Source of the DNA: Bacteroidota bacterium | GTDB lineage: Bacteria; Bacteroidota; Bacteroidia; B-17B0; Aurantibacillaceae | Reading direction: 5' to 3' | Assembly (NCBI GenBank): GCA_023251755.1 | Contig: JAHEYF010000032.1 | Location: 1-44,896, forward strand | Length of the DNA stretch: 44,896 nt | Shown here: piece by piece, positions 25,136 through 35,097 of the stretch | Position numbering within the stretch: the first letter of the stretch is position 1 | Layout of the letters: each line of letters begins with the position of its first letter | Program-made: the position numbers and the translations under genes | Notes under the pieces: model-generated | Database searches by the model: none | What the model was told of the DNA's origin: nothing | Seen by the model: only the letters and a program-made list of their open reading frames with translations

Positions 25136-26101
25136 GGGGAAAGTAATTACAAAAACACTTCCTTGGGGCTGGTTATTTTGAATAGTGATTTTACCATTGT
25201 GTTGCTCGGTTAAACGTTTTACAATAAACAAACCCAAACCGGTTCCTTTTGTTTTGCGGGTTTCTTCATTGCCGGTACGGTAAAATTTTTCGAACACTTT
25301 CGTTTTTTCTTCATCTGCTATTCCTATACCTAAATCAGCCACAGACAATATTATTTCTTTTTCTCTGGTGGAAAGGGAAATTTTTATTTCAGATGAATCA
25401 GGAGTATACTTGGCTGCATTCTCAATTAAATTAATCAGTATAGAAGGGAAAGCAATTTTATCTGCCTTCATGTGTATACCTCCCTGAATATGACTTACTA
25501 TGCGGGAAGCAATTTTTTCAGGAATATTTTTTTGCAAAATTTCATTGACCAATTGTGATACATCAAGCTGTTCTTTGTACAAAAGGTCGTTCTTTACATC
25601 CAGCTGGGCGCTCATCAGTATGTTTTCCACCAGGTTGTTTAAACGTTCGGTATCGTTCAACGAATTGGCGATTAATTGCTGTTGCATTTCTTTAGCCAGT
25701 TCATGTTTTTGCATGGTTTGCAATTGCAGTTTAACCGAAGCAATGGGCGATTTAAGTTCGTGGGTAATGGACAATAAAAAATTACGCTGCTGCAAAGCCA
25801 GCTCTGTATCACGTTTATAAGTGCGGTATACTTTTAAAATACCCAAAGTAATGAGAATTAAAAAAACAGTACCCTCCCCCACTATCATGTATATCCTGTG
25901 CTGCTCCTGTTGGCTGAGCTCAGCTATATTTTGTTTAAGCAGCGTTTCGTTACTGGAGGCCAGTTCCGTTAATTTTTGTTGTTCAGCATGAATTTCACGG
26001 GTTTGCCTGACCAATAAAATTTCCCACCATACAAACTGAAATATGATGTAAGCCACAAGAATGTAAAAAAGAAAAAGTTTATTCGGTTTGTTGTTGATCA
26101 T
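25130..26101 (-). CDS. Sensor histidine kinase
   Basis: A 323-residue membrane kinase. Two helices (about 10-30 and 70-91) flank a short periplasmic loop of about 40 residues, so there is no large ligand domain. The HisKA H-box is SITHELKSPI with phospho-acceptor His at 114. The HATPase domain has N-box INLIENAAKYTP (Asn about 228), G1 DLGIGI, the F-box FEKFYRT and G2 GTGLGLFIVKRL. The start at 26101 overlaps the end of mfd by 23 bp, suggesting translational coupling. The matching response regulator is not in this window. Confidence 0.92.
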   Translation of the reverse strand: MINNKPNKLFLFYILVAYIIFQFVWWEILLVRQTREIHAEQQKLTELASSNETLLKQNIAELSQQEQHRIYMIVGEGTVFLILITLGILKVYRTYKRDTELALQQRNFLLSITHELKSPIASVKLQLQTMQKHELAKEMQQQLIANSLNDTERLNNLVENILMSAQLDVKNDLLYKEQLDVSQLVNEILQKNIPEKIASRIVSHIQGGIHMKADKIAFPSILINLIENAAKYTPDSSEIKISLSTREKEIILSVADLGIGIADEEKTKVFEKFYRTGNEETRKTKGTGLGLFIVKRLTEQHNGKITIQNNQPQGSVFVITFPL

Positions 26102-29100
26102 TTTCTTTCACCATTGAAGATATAAAGTTAAAAATTCCCATCACATCGTTTACAGTTGAAATCCGTTCGACAATAAATGTTAGTTTATTATTGGCTTCTT
26201 TTAATTTACAAAACGAAGGATGTTGCTGTGCGTACAACAACACGGCTTTAAACATGGGTGTATTAAAATATTCCGAGTCCTGTTTGCTCAGGAAATTGGC
26301 AATCAGTTTTCCGTTCTTTAAAATCAGTTTTTCAAAGCCAATCTCCATGGCTATCCAACGCATGCGCATAGCCGCCATAAGGTCCTGCACCTGTTTGGGC
26401 AATGGCCCGAAACGGTCGCGCAGGTTGGCTTCGAATTTAATCAGGTCTAATTCTTTGCTTATGTTGTCCAATTCGCGGTACAGGGTTAAACGCTCGGTTA
26501 TATTTCCAATGTAATAATCAGGAATCAGCAATTCGAAGTCGGTATCAATTTGTGTTTCTTTTACAAACGTCTTACTGAATTTAGCTTTCGATTCGGCATT
26601 GTCGTCGTCAATTGTAGCGGCCTGTTCCTTGTACCAGTCTTCTTCTTTCAGCTCATCAATGGCCTCACTTAAAATTTTCATATAGGTTTCAAAGCCCATG
26701 TCGTTGATAAAACCACTTTGTTCGCCCCCCAGCAAATCGCCGGCTCCGCGAATATCGAGGTCGCGCATGGCGATCTGAAACCCACTACCCAAATCTGTAA
26801 ATTCTGTGATGGCTTTTAAACGTTTACGGGCATCGTTGGTTAAAGTAAGTAAAGAAGGGGTTAACAAATAACAAAATGCTTTTTTGTTGCTACGCCCTAC
26901 CCTGCCCCGCATCTGGTGCAAATCACTTAAGCCGAAGTTCTGGGAATCATTAATAATAATGGTGTTGGCATTGGAGATGTCTAAGCCGGATTCGATAATT
27001 GTAGTAGCCACCAGCACATCGCTGTTGCCTTCCACAAAATTCAGCATAATGTCTTCCAGCTTATCGCCGTCCATTTGACCATGCCCCACAGCCACCCGTG
27101 CAGAAGGCACCAAACGTTGAATAGTCCCGGCAACTTCCTGTATGTTTTGTACTTTGTTGTGAATAAAAAACACCTGCCCTCCTCTTTTTATTTCGTAAGC
27201 CACAGCATCTCTTATCAATTCTTCCTGGTAAGCGTGCAATTCTGTTTGTACCGGATAGCGGTTGGGGGGTGGTGTTGCTATAACCGATAAGTCGCGGGCA
27301 CCCATTAAAGAAAATTGTAGTGTACGCGGAATAGGTGTTGCTGTAAGCGTTAAAGTGTCTACATTGATTTTAAATGTTTTCAGTTTGTCTTTAACAGCCA
27401 CACCAAATTTTTGTTCTTCGTCAATAATTAACAAACCCAGGTCTTTAAACTTTACTTCTTTCGAAACTAATTTATGTGTTCCAATAAGTATATCCACTTT
27501 ACCTTCCGCTAATTTTTCGAGGGTCGTTTTTTGTTCTTTGGCCGATTTAAAGCGATTGATAAAATCAACTGTGCAGGGCAGGTTGCTCAGGCGGTCTTTA
27601 AATGTTTTATAATGTTGGGCGGCAAGAATAGTGGTGGGTACCATAATGGCCACCTGTTTGCTGTCGCATACGGCTTTGAATGCAGCACGGATGGCGATTT
27701 CTGTTTTACCAAAACCCACATCACCACACACCAACCTGTCCATTGGGTATTGTTTTTCCATGTCCTTTTTTACATCGTTGGTTGTTTTTATCTGGTCGGG
27801 TGTATCTTCATAAATAAAAGAAGCCTCCAGTTCATGTTGCAGGTAATTGTCTTTGCCAAAGCTAAAACCTTTTTGTGCCTTGCGTTTGGCGTACAGGCTA
27901 ATCAAATCGTAAGCAATTTCTTTTACTTTCCGTTTTGTTTTTTGTTTGAGGTTTTGCCAAACGTTTGAACCAATTTTATCAATACGCGGAGCTTTTCCTT
28001 CTTTGCCCGCATATTTGGCAATGCGGTGCAGGGAATGAATACTCACATACAATACATCGTGGTCTTTGTAGACTAATTTAACAGCTTCTTGTTTTTTTCC
28101 ATTGACATCAATTTTTTCGAGGCCTGCAAAACGCCCCACTCCATGATCGATGTGCGTCACATAATCTCCGGGGTTCAAGCCCATTAATTCTTTTAAAGAG
28201 AGGGCTTCATTTTTCTTATAAGCCTGGCTTTTTAAGCGGTACTTGTGGTAACGCTCAAATATCTGGTGATCGGTGTAAGAGGCTGTTTTTAAGTCGTGGT
28301 CTATAAAACCTTCATGGATACTGAGAATCACAGGTTCAATCAGGTTTTCAGGAATTCTTTTTTCGCGGCCTATGTCGTTAAATATTTGCTCTAAGCGTTC
28401 TGCCTGTTTTTGCTGATCGGCGTACAGTGTATTTTTATACCCCCGCTGTTTATTCAACAAAAGGTTTTGCAACAACAATTCAAAATTTTTATTGAATACG
28501 GGTTGTGGGCTTTGATTAAATTCAACAACATGTTCATTGAACACAAAGCTATTCCCAAATTCTATCCATTTCAATTGCAACAATGATTTTTTCAATTCAT
28601 CCCCACTGCAAAAAATTTCTTCCGGTTCTTTTTGAACCGTTTCATTTAAGGAGAGGTAAATGTTTTCTGCTTTTTCAGACTGTTTGTTTACTTTTTGAAA
28701 GGCAAGCTCTGCCTGTGTGATGAATGCTACAGTTTCAGCAGGCAGGTAAGTAATAAAGTCCTGTTTTGTTTCGGCTATTTGTTGGGAAGAAATATTGGGA
28801 ATAATGCTGACCCGGTCGTACTGGCTCACGGATAACTGGCTCACCGAATCAAACGAACGAATGGTTTCTACTTCATCTCCAAACAATTCTATACGAAAAG
28901 GGTAATCACTCGAAAAAGAAAACACATCAATGATCCCACCACGTATGGCGTATTGCCCGGGTTCCAGCACAAAATCTTCGCGCTCAAATTTATAATCAGT
29001 CAGGTATTCCTCCAGAAATTCAACGGACAATCTTTCTTTCAGGCGTATTTCAAAGGTGTTTTGTGTAAGTACCTGCCTTGAAATAACTTTTTCGAACAGG

Positions 29101-29447
29101 GCTTCAGGATAAGTTACAACAATAAAAGGGGAAGAGGTATGGTTCAGGTAATTCAAGACCTCTGCTCTTTCCTGCACGTTTGCATTGGCCGTTCTTTCTT
29201 CTTCGTAAGGTGTTTTTAAGGAGGCGGGAAAATAATGCAGTTTATTTTCGCCCACTGTGTTTTGTAAATCATTGTACAAGTACACAGCCGACTCCTGGTC
29301 CTGTGCAATAAATAAAAACGGCACCTTCCATTGTTCAAACACCGATGCAGCCACAAAGGCAATGGCCGAACCCTGCAAGCCCTGCAATTGCATTTTATTC
29401 AGCTGTTCAACACTCCCCAGTCGCTCACTCCAATCCATCTTAAGCAT
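26079..29447 (-). CDS. mfd: Transcription-repair coupling factor
   Basis: An ATP-driven translocase that removes stalled RNA polymerase and recruits UvrA to template-strand damage. The 1122-residue protein follows the family order. A UvrB-like N-terminal part has FRIELFGDEVETIRSFD. The RNA polymerase interaction domain begins near GDYVTHIDHGVGRF. The helicase core has Walker A GDVGFGKTEIA near residue 574 and a DEEQ box near 672, then TATPIPRTLQFSL, TTIIESGLDI and HQMRGRVGRS. A C-terminal TRCF domain completes it. It is somewhat shorter than E. coli Mfd (1148). No break is seen. Followed by the overlapping histidine kinase. Confidence 0.98.
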   Translation of the reverse strand: MLKMDWSERLGSVEQLNKMQLQGLQGSAIAFVAASVFEQWKVPFLFIAQDQESAVYLYNDLQNTVGENKLHYFPASLKTPYEEERTANANVQERAEVLNYLNHTSSPFIVVTYPEALFEKVISRQVLTQNTFEIRLKERLSVEFLEEYLTDYKFEREDFVLEPGQYAIRGGIIDVFSFSSDYPFRIELFGDEVETIRSFDSVSQLSVSQYDRVSIIPNISSQQIAETKQDFITYLPAETVAFITQAELAFQKVNKQSEKAENIYLSLNETVQKEPEEIFCSGDELKKSLLQLKWIEFGNSFVFNEHVVEFNQSPQPVFNKNFELLLQNLLLNKQRGYKNTLYADQQKQAERLEQIFNDIGREKRIPENLIEPVILSIHEGFIDHDLKTASYTDHQIFERYHKYRLKSQAYKKNEALSLKELMGLNPGDYVTHIDHGVGRFAGLEKIDVNGKKQEAVKLVYKDHDVLYVSIHSLHRIAKYAGKEGKAPRIDKIGSNVWQNLKQKTKRKVKEIAYDLISLYAKRKAQKGFSFGKDNYLQHELEASFIYEDTPDQIKTTNDVKKDMEKQYPMDRLVCGDVGFGKTEIAIRAAFKAVCDSKQVAIMVPTTILAAQHYKTFKDRLSNLPCTVDFINRFKSAKEQKTTLEKLAEGKVDILIGTHKLVSKEVKFKDLGLLIIDEEQKFGVAVKDKLKTFKINVDTLTLTATPIPRTLQFSLMGARDLSVIATPPPNRYPVQTELHAYQEELIRDAVAYEIKRGGQVFFIHNKVQNIQEVAGTIQRLVPSARVAVGHGQMDGDKLEDIMLNFVEGNSDVLVATTIIESGLDISNANTIIINDSQNFGLSDLHQMRGRVGRSNKKAFCYLLTPSLLTLTNDARKRLKAITEFTDLGSGFQIAMRDLDIRGAGDLLGGEQSGFINDMGFETYMKILSEAIDELKEEDWYKEQAATIDDDNAESKAKFSKTFVKETQIDTDFELLIPDYYIGNITERLTLYRELDNISKELDLIKFEANLRDRFGPLPKQVQDLMAAMRMRWIAMEIGFEKLILKNGKLIANFLSKQDSEYFNTPMFKAVLLYAQQHPSFCKLKEANNKLTFIVERISTVNDVMGIFNFISSMVKENDQQQTE

Positions 29448-30000
29448 ACGTATTCATTTTCTTTTTAAAATTACCCTGTTTGTTCAGTAAAATTTCACCA
29501 TTTATTTTTAATAAGGGGCAAAGTTACCATTTAGACTTCTAATAAACACTAATTTTTATTTTGCACCTGTCAATCGATTTTATCAAAGTTGAATATACTT
29601 CTAAAATCGATTTAGATCTGGATATTCAACCAAACATACAAGTTAGGAACCTTAAAATAACATTGATTTTTGGTATACAGGTTTTATTGGTTGGTATATT
29701 TTATTTTTCCTGCCTGCTTAAACAGTGTAATATTGATGCAGGTTTTATAGTGGATCATGTCAGCGTTCCCGGATTTTTCTGGGAGGATAAGTCTGGGAAC
29801 CTGCTATGGTGAGCTATAAACAACACAAGTCGGAGGCAGCATTCTTCAATATTAAATTGACTTGTAAGTATCTTTATTGTTGACAATTTATTCATCAGCG
29901 TTTATTCAGTTGCACCTGACTTTATAATTTTTCCATCGCATTGCTGCTTATTTTGTCAATATTGACTTTTAATAATTAGTTAACAGACTAAATTAAGCGT
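29448..30000. other. 553-bp spacer between mfd and the T9SS cargo gene
   Basis: No supported gene. A frame of 83 codons at 29561-29812 starts only at TTG, has no internal Met and no recognisable domain, and I do not accept it. Structure seen: hairpin GTTCCCGGA / TCTGGGAAC (29765-29773 with 29792-29800, one G-U); inverted ACAAGTC / GACTTGT (29825-29831 with 29869-29875); and the perfect 12-bp palindrome GTCAATATTGAC (29955-29966), 34 nt before the next start codon. Confidence 0.45.
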
Positions 30001-32046
30001 ATGCACTCCATCAACCATTTCTTTACTCCGGGAAAAAAAACAATTCTACTTTCTCTTTTCATTTTTAATTCCTTCCTGGTTTCATCTCAGATTGCAATCT
30101 CTAACCAGGGCTCTGTTCCTGATTCCATTATAGCGCATTTTGCCGGTAAAGGCCTTGCAATTTCCAATGTTACCATCTCCTGCGACCAGAATGCCTACGG
30201 TTCTTTTTCAAATGGTAACAGCACCAATCTTGGTTTATCCAATGGTATTATTCTAAGTACCGGATCGGTTTCAGATGTACCGGGTGCCAATACTTCTGCT
30301 TCCACAACTACTGATTTCAGTAATGGAAACGATTGCAATGACCCTCAGCTGTCTTCTATGCTAAGCAATGCCCAGGACAAAACTTACGATTGTTGCATCC
30401 TTGAGTTTGATATAGTGCCCACCTGTAACCAACTCTCTATTCGCTTTGTATTCGGTTCCGAAGAGTACCCCGAATTTGTGAACCAGGGGGTTTATGATAT
30501 GTTTGGTTTCTTTATCAGTGGGCCAAAACCCGGAGGCGGCAATTATACAAATCAAAACATCGCAGCATTACCGAACGGAACTGTTGTGAACATAGACAAT
30601 ATAAATAACACGGTCAATTCTACCTATTATGCCAGCAATAACAACGGCACAACTTTACAATACGATGGTTTCACAACTGCAATAACTTCTACTCTTGCCC
30701 TGTTTCCGTGCCAGACTTATCACTTTAAAATGGCTATAGCCGATGTGGGCGACGGCTTATACGACTCAGGCGTGTTTGTTGACTTCATCGAATGTTCGAA
30801 TGCGATGTCGCTAAGTTTAACTTCAACACCACCTTCGGGTTGTAATATAAATGATGGGGCAGCAAATATAAATGTCAGCAACGGTTACCCGCCTTTTACC
30901 TATACCTGGTCGCCTGCACCAGGCGGTGGACAAGGAACTGCCAATGCAACAGGGCTTGCTTCAAACATGACCTATACAGTATATGTGAATGATACCTTGT
31001 CCTGTAGCCCCACTGATTCTTCAGTAGTTACCTTGAGCGGCGGTCCTGTTGTAACAACTAACGCTGTTTCCACCACTTCCTGCCCTAATCAGGCCACAAG
31101 TTTATCGGCTACTTCAAGTCCTGCAGGAGGCACCTACCTTTGGGCACCGGGTGGTGCAAGTACATCAACTATTAATGTGCAGGTGGCCAGCACAACAACG
31201 TATACTGTTGTGTACAATGTAAATGGTTGTATTGGAACCGATACGGCCACAGTAACTGTGAACCCTCCGCAAATTAACATATCCGGCCTTCAGACAGATA
31301 CTTCCCATTGTAATCATCCCGATGGAAATATAAGCGGTTTGAACGTTGCTGCAGGTACAAGCCCTTATACCTATAGCTGGTACGATGCTTTGACCAATCA
31401 GTTGATACAAAGCGGGTCGCCAGACTTGTCGAATATAGAGCCGGGGACTTATTACTTAGTGGTTACTGATGCGATGTCCTGTTCAGATACCAGCCGGGTA
31501 ACGGTTCCCAACATGGACGGGGTTCAGGTAACGTTGAATGGAACTCCTTTAACCGGCTATTCTCCATTGTCTTCCTCCTTTATAGCCGGCACCACTGTTC
31601 CGGTAACAACTTACAACTGGAATTTCAACAACAATGCTTCATTGAATACGCCTGTACCCAACAGCAATTATACTTTTACTACACCCGGTACTTATTTTGT
31701 TGCCGTAGCGGTAGCCGACACTTATGGTTGTGTGGATACAGCTTATGTTACTGTTATAGTGGATGAAAATGTAGTGATTGAAATTCCGAATGTATTTACG
31801 CCGAACGGTGATGTGGTAAACCCGCTCTTCGAAATTCATACAAAGGGGGTTAAAGCGATGCACCTATTAATATACGACCGCTGGGGATTGTTAATGAGCG
31901 AGAAAGAGGATGTGAACCCCAGTTGGGACGGCATTACCAAAGGAGGGAAAGATGCACCCGAAGGAACGTATTATTATGTATTGGATTACACCACTTCTAA
32001 AAATGAACAGGGCAAATCGGCAGGGTATATATTGTTGGCGAGGTAA
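30001..32046 (+). CDS. Large exported protein with choice-of-anchor L, SprB-like, PKD-like and CHU_C (T9SS) domains
   Basis: A 681-residue secreted protein. A signal peptide covers about 1-30 (TILLSLFIFNSFLVSSQ). A choice-of-anchor L domain spans about 35-265 (FVFGSEEYPEF, DMFGFFISGP, IADVGDGLYDSGVFVDF). SprB-type repeats follow (GCNINDGAANINVSNGYPPF and CNHPDGNISGLNVAAGTSPY), with an Ig-like segment of the SxxAGGTYLW type between them and a PKD-like domain (YNWNFNNNASL, TPGTYFVAVAV). The gliding-motility-associated C-terminal domain ends the protein (NVFTPNGD, IYDRWG, DGITKGGKDAPEGTYYYVLDY). The last domain directs export by type IX secretion to the cell surface, where the protein probably acts in adhesion or gliding. 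No chaperone or operon partner is adjacent. Confidence 0.9.
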   Translation: MHSINHFFTPGKKTILLSLFIFNSFLVSSQIAISNQGSVPDSIIAHFAGKGLAISNVTISCDQNAYGSFSNGNSTNLGLSNGIILSTGSVSDVPGANTSASTTTDFSNGNDCNDPQLSSMLSNAQDKTYDCCILEFDIVPTCNQLSIRFVFGSEEYPEFVNQGVYDMFGFFISGPKPGGGNYTNQNIAALPNGTVVNIDNINNTVNSTYYASNNNGTTLQYDGFTTAITSTLALFPCQTYHFKMAIADVGDGLYDSGVFVDFIECSNAMSLSLTSTPPSGCNINDGAANINVSNGYPPFTYTWSPAPGGGQGTANATGLASNMTYTVYVNDTLSCSPTDSSVVTLSGGPVVTTNAVSTTSCPNQATSLSATSSPAGGTYLWAPGGASTSTINVQVASTTTYTVVYNVNGCIGTDTATVTVNPPQINISGLQTDTSHCNHPDGNISGLNVAAGTSPYTYSWYDALTNQLIQSGSPDLSNIEPGTYYLVVTDAMSCSDTSRVTVPNMDGVQVTLNGTPLTGYSPLSSSFIAGTTVPVTTYNWNFNNNASLNTPVPNSNYTFTTPGTYFVAVAVADTYGCVDTAYVTVIVDENVVIEIPNVFTPNGDVVNPLFEIHTKGVKAMHLLIYDRWGLLMSEKEDVNPSWDGITKGGKDAPEGTYYYVLDYTTSKNEQGKSAGYILLAR

Positions 32047-32455
32047 GAAATTAAGTTAAAAGGCAAAAGTTAAAAGCCAGGAGCCAAAAGTGCGATAGCG
32101 ATTAAATTCTCTGGCTTATACATAAATGGTGTTAAGTTAAAAGTCAAAGCGATTTCGATTATGTAAAACCCCTTATGGCTTATTTTTTATTGCTTATGGC
32201 TTTTCCGCTGTTAAGTCAAAAGCCAGGAGCCAAAAATGGCCTCGTGTTCAATTCAGTCTTTACCAAAATAAAAAAAATAAGATAAGCAGGGTAATGATAA
32301 CAATGATATTGATAAAATTATACAGAAGGATAAGTTTGCAGTTCAGAAAAAAGCGCAATAAAAAACTGATTGGTATAAACTGATTGAAGCCTTTATTTGC
32401 TCGTGTTAAGTCTTCCGACTTTCTCACTTTCTTACACTCTCACTTTCTCTCTTCA
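32047..32455. repeat. Repeat-rich spacer after the T9SS cargo gene
   Basis: AAAAGCCAGGAGCCAAAA occurs at 32072-32089 and 32218-32235, surrounded by GTTAAAAGGCAAAAGTTAAAAGCC-type words (also near 7446-7480). No gene of more than 60 codons is supported. Confidence 0.6.
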
Positions 32456-33109
32456 CTACTGCCTTTTCAACTTCCCGTCTTTCCAGGATTTAATAAACTT
32501 AGCCCAGGCAATGGGGTTCAGCAGGTTGTTGGGCGGGTATTGCCCGGCATAATACAATTTGGTGTAACGTTGCTGCATGGCGTAACTGTAATTGCCCTGC
32601 GCATCCATTGATATACCTTTGGCCAGCTCACGCATATCAGCATCGGCCATGTTTTTTTGCGCACGGTCATAATCGTTGTGAGGCACATCCAATTTCAAAA
32701 AAGCCCTTTTAAATTCATCTTTACTGGGCCAGGGGTAAACTGTAGCTTCCGGTAATTCAAAGGTGTCTTTTCGCATAACCTGAATAATGGAGTAATTGGT
32801 TGAAGTTAATGTATCGGGTATTAAATAAGAGGCTTCTTTATAAGCTACCGATACAAAATCAATTTCATCCCCCGGCTGGGCCACAAGGGTAAAAAAACCG
32901 TAGTAATCACTAACCGTCCCGTGCGTTGTACCCTTGATAATTATAGAAGTAAAAGGCAGTGGTTTTAAACTATCGCTTTCAACCACAACCCCCGAAAGCT
33001 GAATAAGCTTTTTTTTAGGCTTGGGTTCTGTTGTTTGGGTTTGAGCAAAAAAGAAATTGGCCACAAGAATAAAAGCCAGCAGAAATATATTTTTCCGGAT
33101 ATAAAGCAT
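32456..33109 (-). CDS. Exported protein with carboxypeptidase regulatory-like domain
   Basis: A 217-residue protein with a signal peptide (MLYIRKNIFLLAFILVANFF, cleavage after FFAQ near 23). The CarboxypepD_reg-like fold at about 35-115 reads LIQLSGVVVESDSLKPLPFT, then IIKGTTHGTVSDYYGFFTLV and DEIDFVSVAYKEASY, a typical transthyretin-like domain at the front of Bacteroidota envelope proteins. The rest (about 120-217) is charged with no known domain, and there is no TonB-dependent barrel, so it is a free-standing form. It lies downstream of sppA on the same strand, separated by a perfect hairpin at 33188-33231. Function unknown. Confidence 0.8.
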   Translation of the reverse strand: MLYIRKNIFLLAFILVANFFFAQTQTTEPKPKKKLIQLSGVVVESDSLKPLPFTSIIIKGTTHGTVSDYYGFFTLVAQPGDEIDFVSVAYKEASYLIPDTLTSTNYSIIQVMRKDTFELPEATVYPWPSKDEFKRAFLKLDVPHNDYDRAQKNMADADMRELAKGISMDAQGNYSYAMQQRYTKLYYAGQYPPNNLLNPIAWAKFIKSWKDGKLKRQ

Positions 33110-33187
33110 GTTTACCTGAGAAATGTAATTCCCGTAAAATTACGATAAATATTTAAAGGATGGTTGGGGAAGTTAAAATAGCGTTTA

Positions 33188-33231
33188 TTAGTTTATATGT
33201 TCAATTGTTCGTTCGTGAACATATAAACTAA
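33188..33231. terminator. Perfect 16-bp inverted repeat after sppA
   Basis: TTAGTTTATATGTTCA (33188-33203) and its exact reverse complement TGAACATATAAACTAA (33216-33231) with a 12-nt loop, 24 nt beyond the sppA stop (minus strand). There is no U-run, so the terminator role is probable and not certain. Part of the GAACGAATAAAC repeat family. Confidence 0.55.
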
Positions 33232-33254
33232 AGAACTATTAAACGAATAAACGA

Positions 33255-35045
33255 TCAGTTTATAACAAAATCGAACGGCATCCTCGCCTGAATCCCCTTC
33301 ATACTCATTATATCCTGAATATGTTTTAGGTATTCATACTGAGGGCCTAAGTTTTTACTCATCAGTCTGGCTTCTGCCTCATCGGCTTTTTTATTAAAAA
33401 ATGCATCTAAGGGATTTTTTTGTTTGGGTAGGGATATCAACCTGTAATCGCTCACTTTGGCTTTTTCTGCCGCATACGCAATGGCTTTGTCAAGTCCTCC
33501 CAATTCATCCACTAATTTTATTTTTAAAGCGTCGGTACCACTCCAAACCCTGCCCTGCCCGATGCTATCCACTTCTGCAATGCTCATTTTTCTGCCTTCG
33601 GCCACACGGCTGATAAACACCCCGTAAATATCTTCCACACTTTTTTGAATGTAAGCCCTTTCTACCTCCGTTACCGGGCGGAAAATTGTTCCCACATCCG
33701 AATGTTTATTCGTGTTGACGGTGTCTACTTTAATTCCTAATTTTTCAGACAATAATTTTTGAGCATTGGGCATCAGTCCGAATACACCTATGGACCCGGT
33801 TATGGTATTGGCCTGTGCATATATTTTATCGGCTGCACACGAAATATAATACCCGCCGGATGCCGCTACATCTCCCATGGATACAACAAGCGGTTTGGCT
33901 TTTTTAGCAAGGGCAACTTCCCTCCACATGACGTCGCTGGCCAATGCACTACCTCCCGGCGAATTCACCCGCAATACAATTGCTTTTACGTTGTTGTCGA
34001 GCCTCGCTTCACGAATCGCTTTCACTAAACTCTCCGATCCTATTGTTTGCTCATTCCCTTCCCCGCTTTGAATTTGCCCCACCGCGTAGATCACCGCTAT
34101 TTTATCTTTGGCCAGTGTTTTCCCTCCTTCTTTTTTCTTTTCCGGGGCGCGGGTATAATCTGCCAGGCTCACTAAATTTAATTTATCACTTTCTTTTATG
34201 CCTGTTTTATTTTTTAAAAACGACAAGACCTCGTCTTCGTACTTTAAACCGTCAATTAGTTTTAAATCCACAGCGCTTTGCGGGTTTTTAAGTTGAAGGT
34301 TATCGGCAATGCTGTTCAACTCTTCTAACGAAAGCCCCCTTTGTTTTACAATACCCTGCAATATATTGTTCCATATTGAACCCATAAACACTTCTGTTTG
34401 CAGGCGATTGGCCTCACTCATTTTATCCAGCATAAAAGGTTCAATTGCACTTTTAAATTTACCGTGGCGGAAGATCTGCATTTCAATATCCAGGTTGTCT
34501 AACATTTTTTTAAAAAACATGATCTGAGCGCTCAATCCCTTCAGTTCCATACCTCCCTGTGGGTTCAAAAACACCTTGTCGGCTGTGCTTGCCAGGTAAT
34601 AACCTTTTTGATCATACATTTCGCTATAGGCACATATAAATTTACCCGAGGATTTAAAATCCAGGATAGCATTGCGTATCTCTTCCGTAGAAGCCATGCC
34701 GGTGGGTACCGAAGAAAAATGAAGGTACAAACCTTTTATCGCCGAATCTTCTTTTGCTTTCTTGATGTCTTTCATTATTTCGTCTAAGCCCAGTGCAGGA
34801 TCTTCGCCCAAAGAGCTCCATTTAAAATTGGCCAATGGGTTTTCTATTTTACGTTCGGTAATCCCTGTTTTAAAATCAAGCATTAATATGGATTTCGGTT
34901 TCACAGCAAAAACATTGTCTTTTTCATTTTTAAATACTTCGTTGACTGAGCCTACCACAATACCCACAAAAATGAGGGTGCAAAGAACCAATGCAATAAG
35001 CACACCTACTATGGCCCCAAAAAATGATGTAAAAAAATTCTTCAT
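33255..35045 (-). CDS. sppA: Signal peptide peptidase SppA, 67K long type
   Basis: A membrane-anchored serine protease that degrades cleaved signal peptides. The 596-residue protein has an N-terminal anchor (about 8-34). Tandem halves follow, with the catalytic Lys at 198 in RHGKFKSAIEPF and the nucleophile Ser at 396 in GDVAASGGYYISC. VNSPGGSALASDVMWRE lies before the Ser, and ITGSIGVFG after it forms the S1 region. Lys in the first half and Ser in the second is the arrangement of E. coli SppA. Length agrees with the 67K form (about 600). The gene is divergent from folK. Confidence 0.96.
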   Translation of the reverse strand: MKNFFTSFFGAIVGVLIALVLCTLIFVGIVVGSVNEVFKNEKDNVFAVKPKSILMLDFKTGITERKIENPLANFKWSSLGEDPALGLDEIMKDIKKAKEDSAIKGLYLHFSSVPTGMASTEEIRNAILDFKSSGKFICAYSEMYDQKGYYLASTADKVFLNPQGGMELKGLSAQIMFFKKMLDNLDIEMQIFRHGKFKSAIEPFMLDKMSEANRLQTEVFMGSIWNNILQGIVKQRGLSLEELNSIADNLQLKNPQSAVDLKLIDGLKYEDEVLSFLKNKTGIKESDKLNLVSLADYTRAPEKKKEGGKTLAKDKIAVIYAVGQIQSGEGNEQTIGSESLVKAIREARLDNNVKAIVLRVNSPGGSALASDVMWREVALAKKAKPLVVSMGDVAASGGYYISCAADKIYAQANTITGSIGVFGLMPNAQKLLSEKLGIKVDTVNTNKHSDVGTIFRPVTEVERAYIQKSVEDIYGVFISRVAEGRKMSIAEVDSIGQGRVWSGTDALKIKLVDELGGLDKAIAYAAEKAKVSDYRLISLPKQKNPLDAFFNKKADEAEARLMSKNLGPQYEYLKHIQDIMSMKGIQARMPFDFVIN

Positions 35046-35097
35046 AAACTAAAGGTTAAACAAGGATTAATAAATGTAAATTTATTTCAGGATTGTT

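Noticed and set aside
29561-29812. 83-codon open frame as a gene
   Set aside because: It can begin only at TTG, has no internal Met and no domain, and contains a hairpin. Described as spacer instead.
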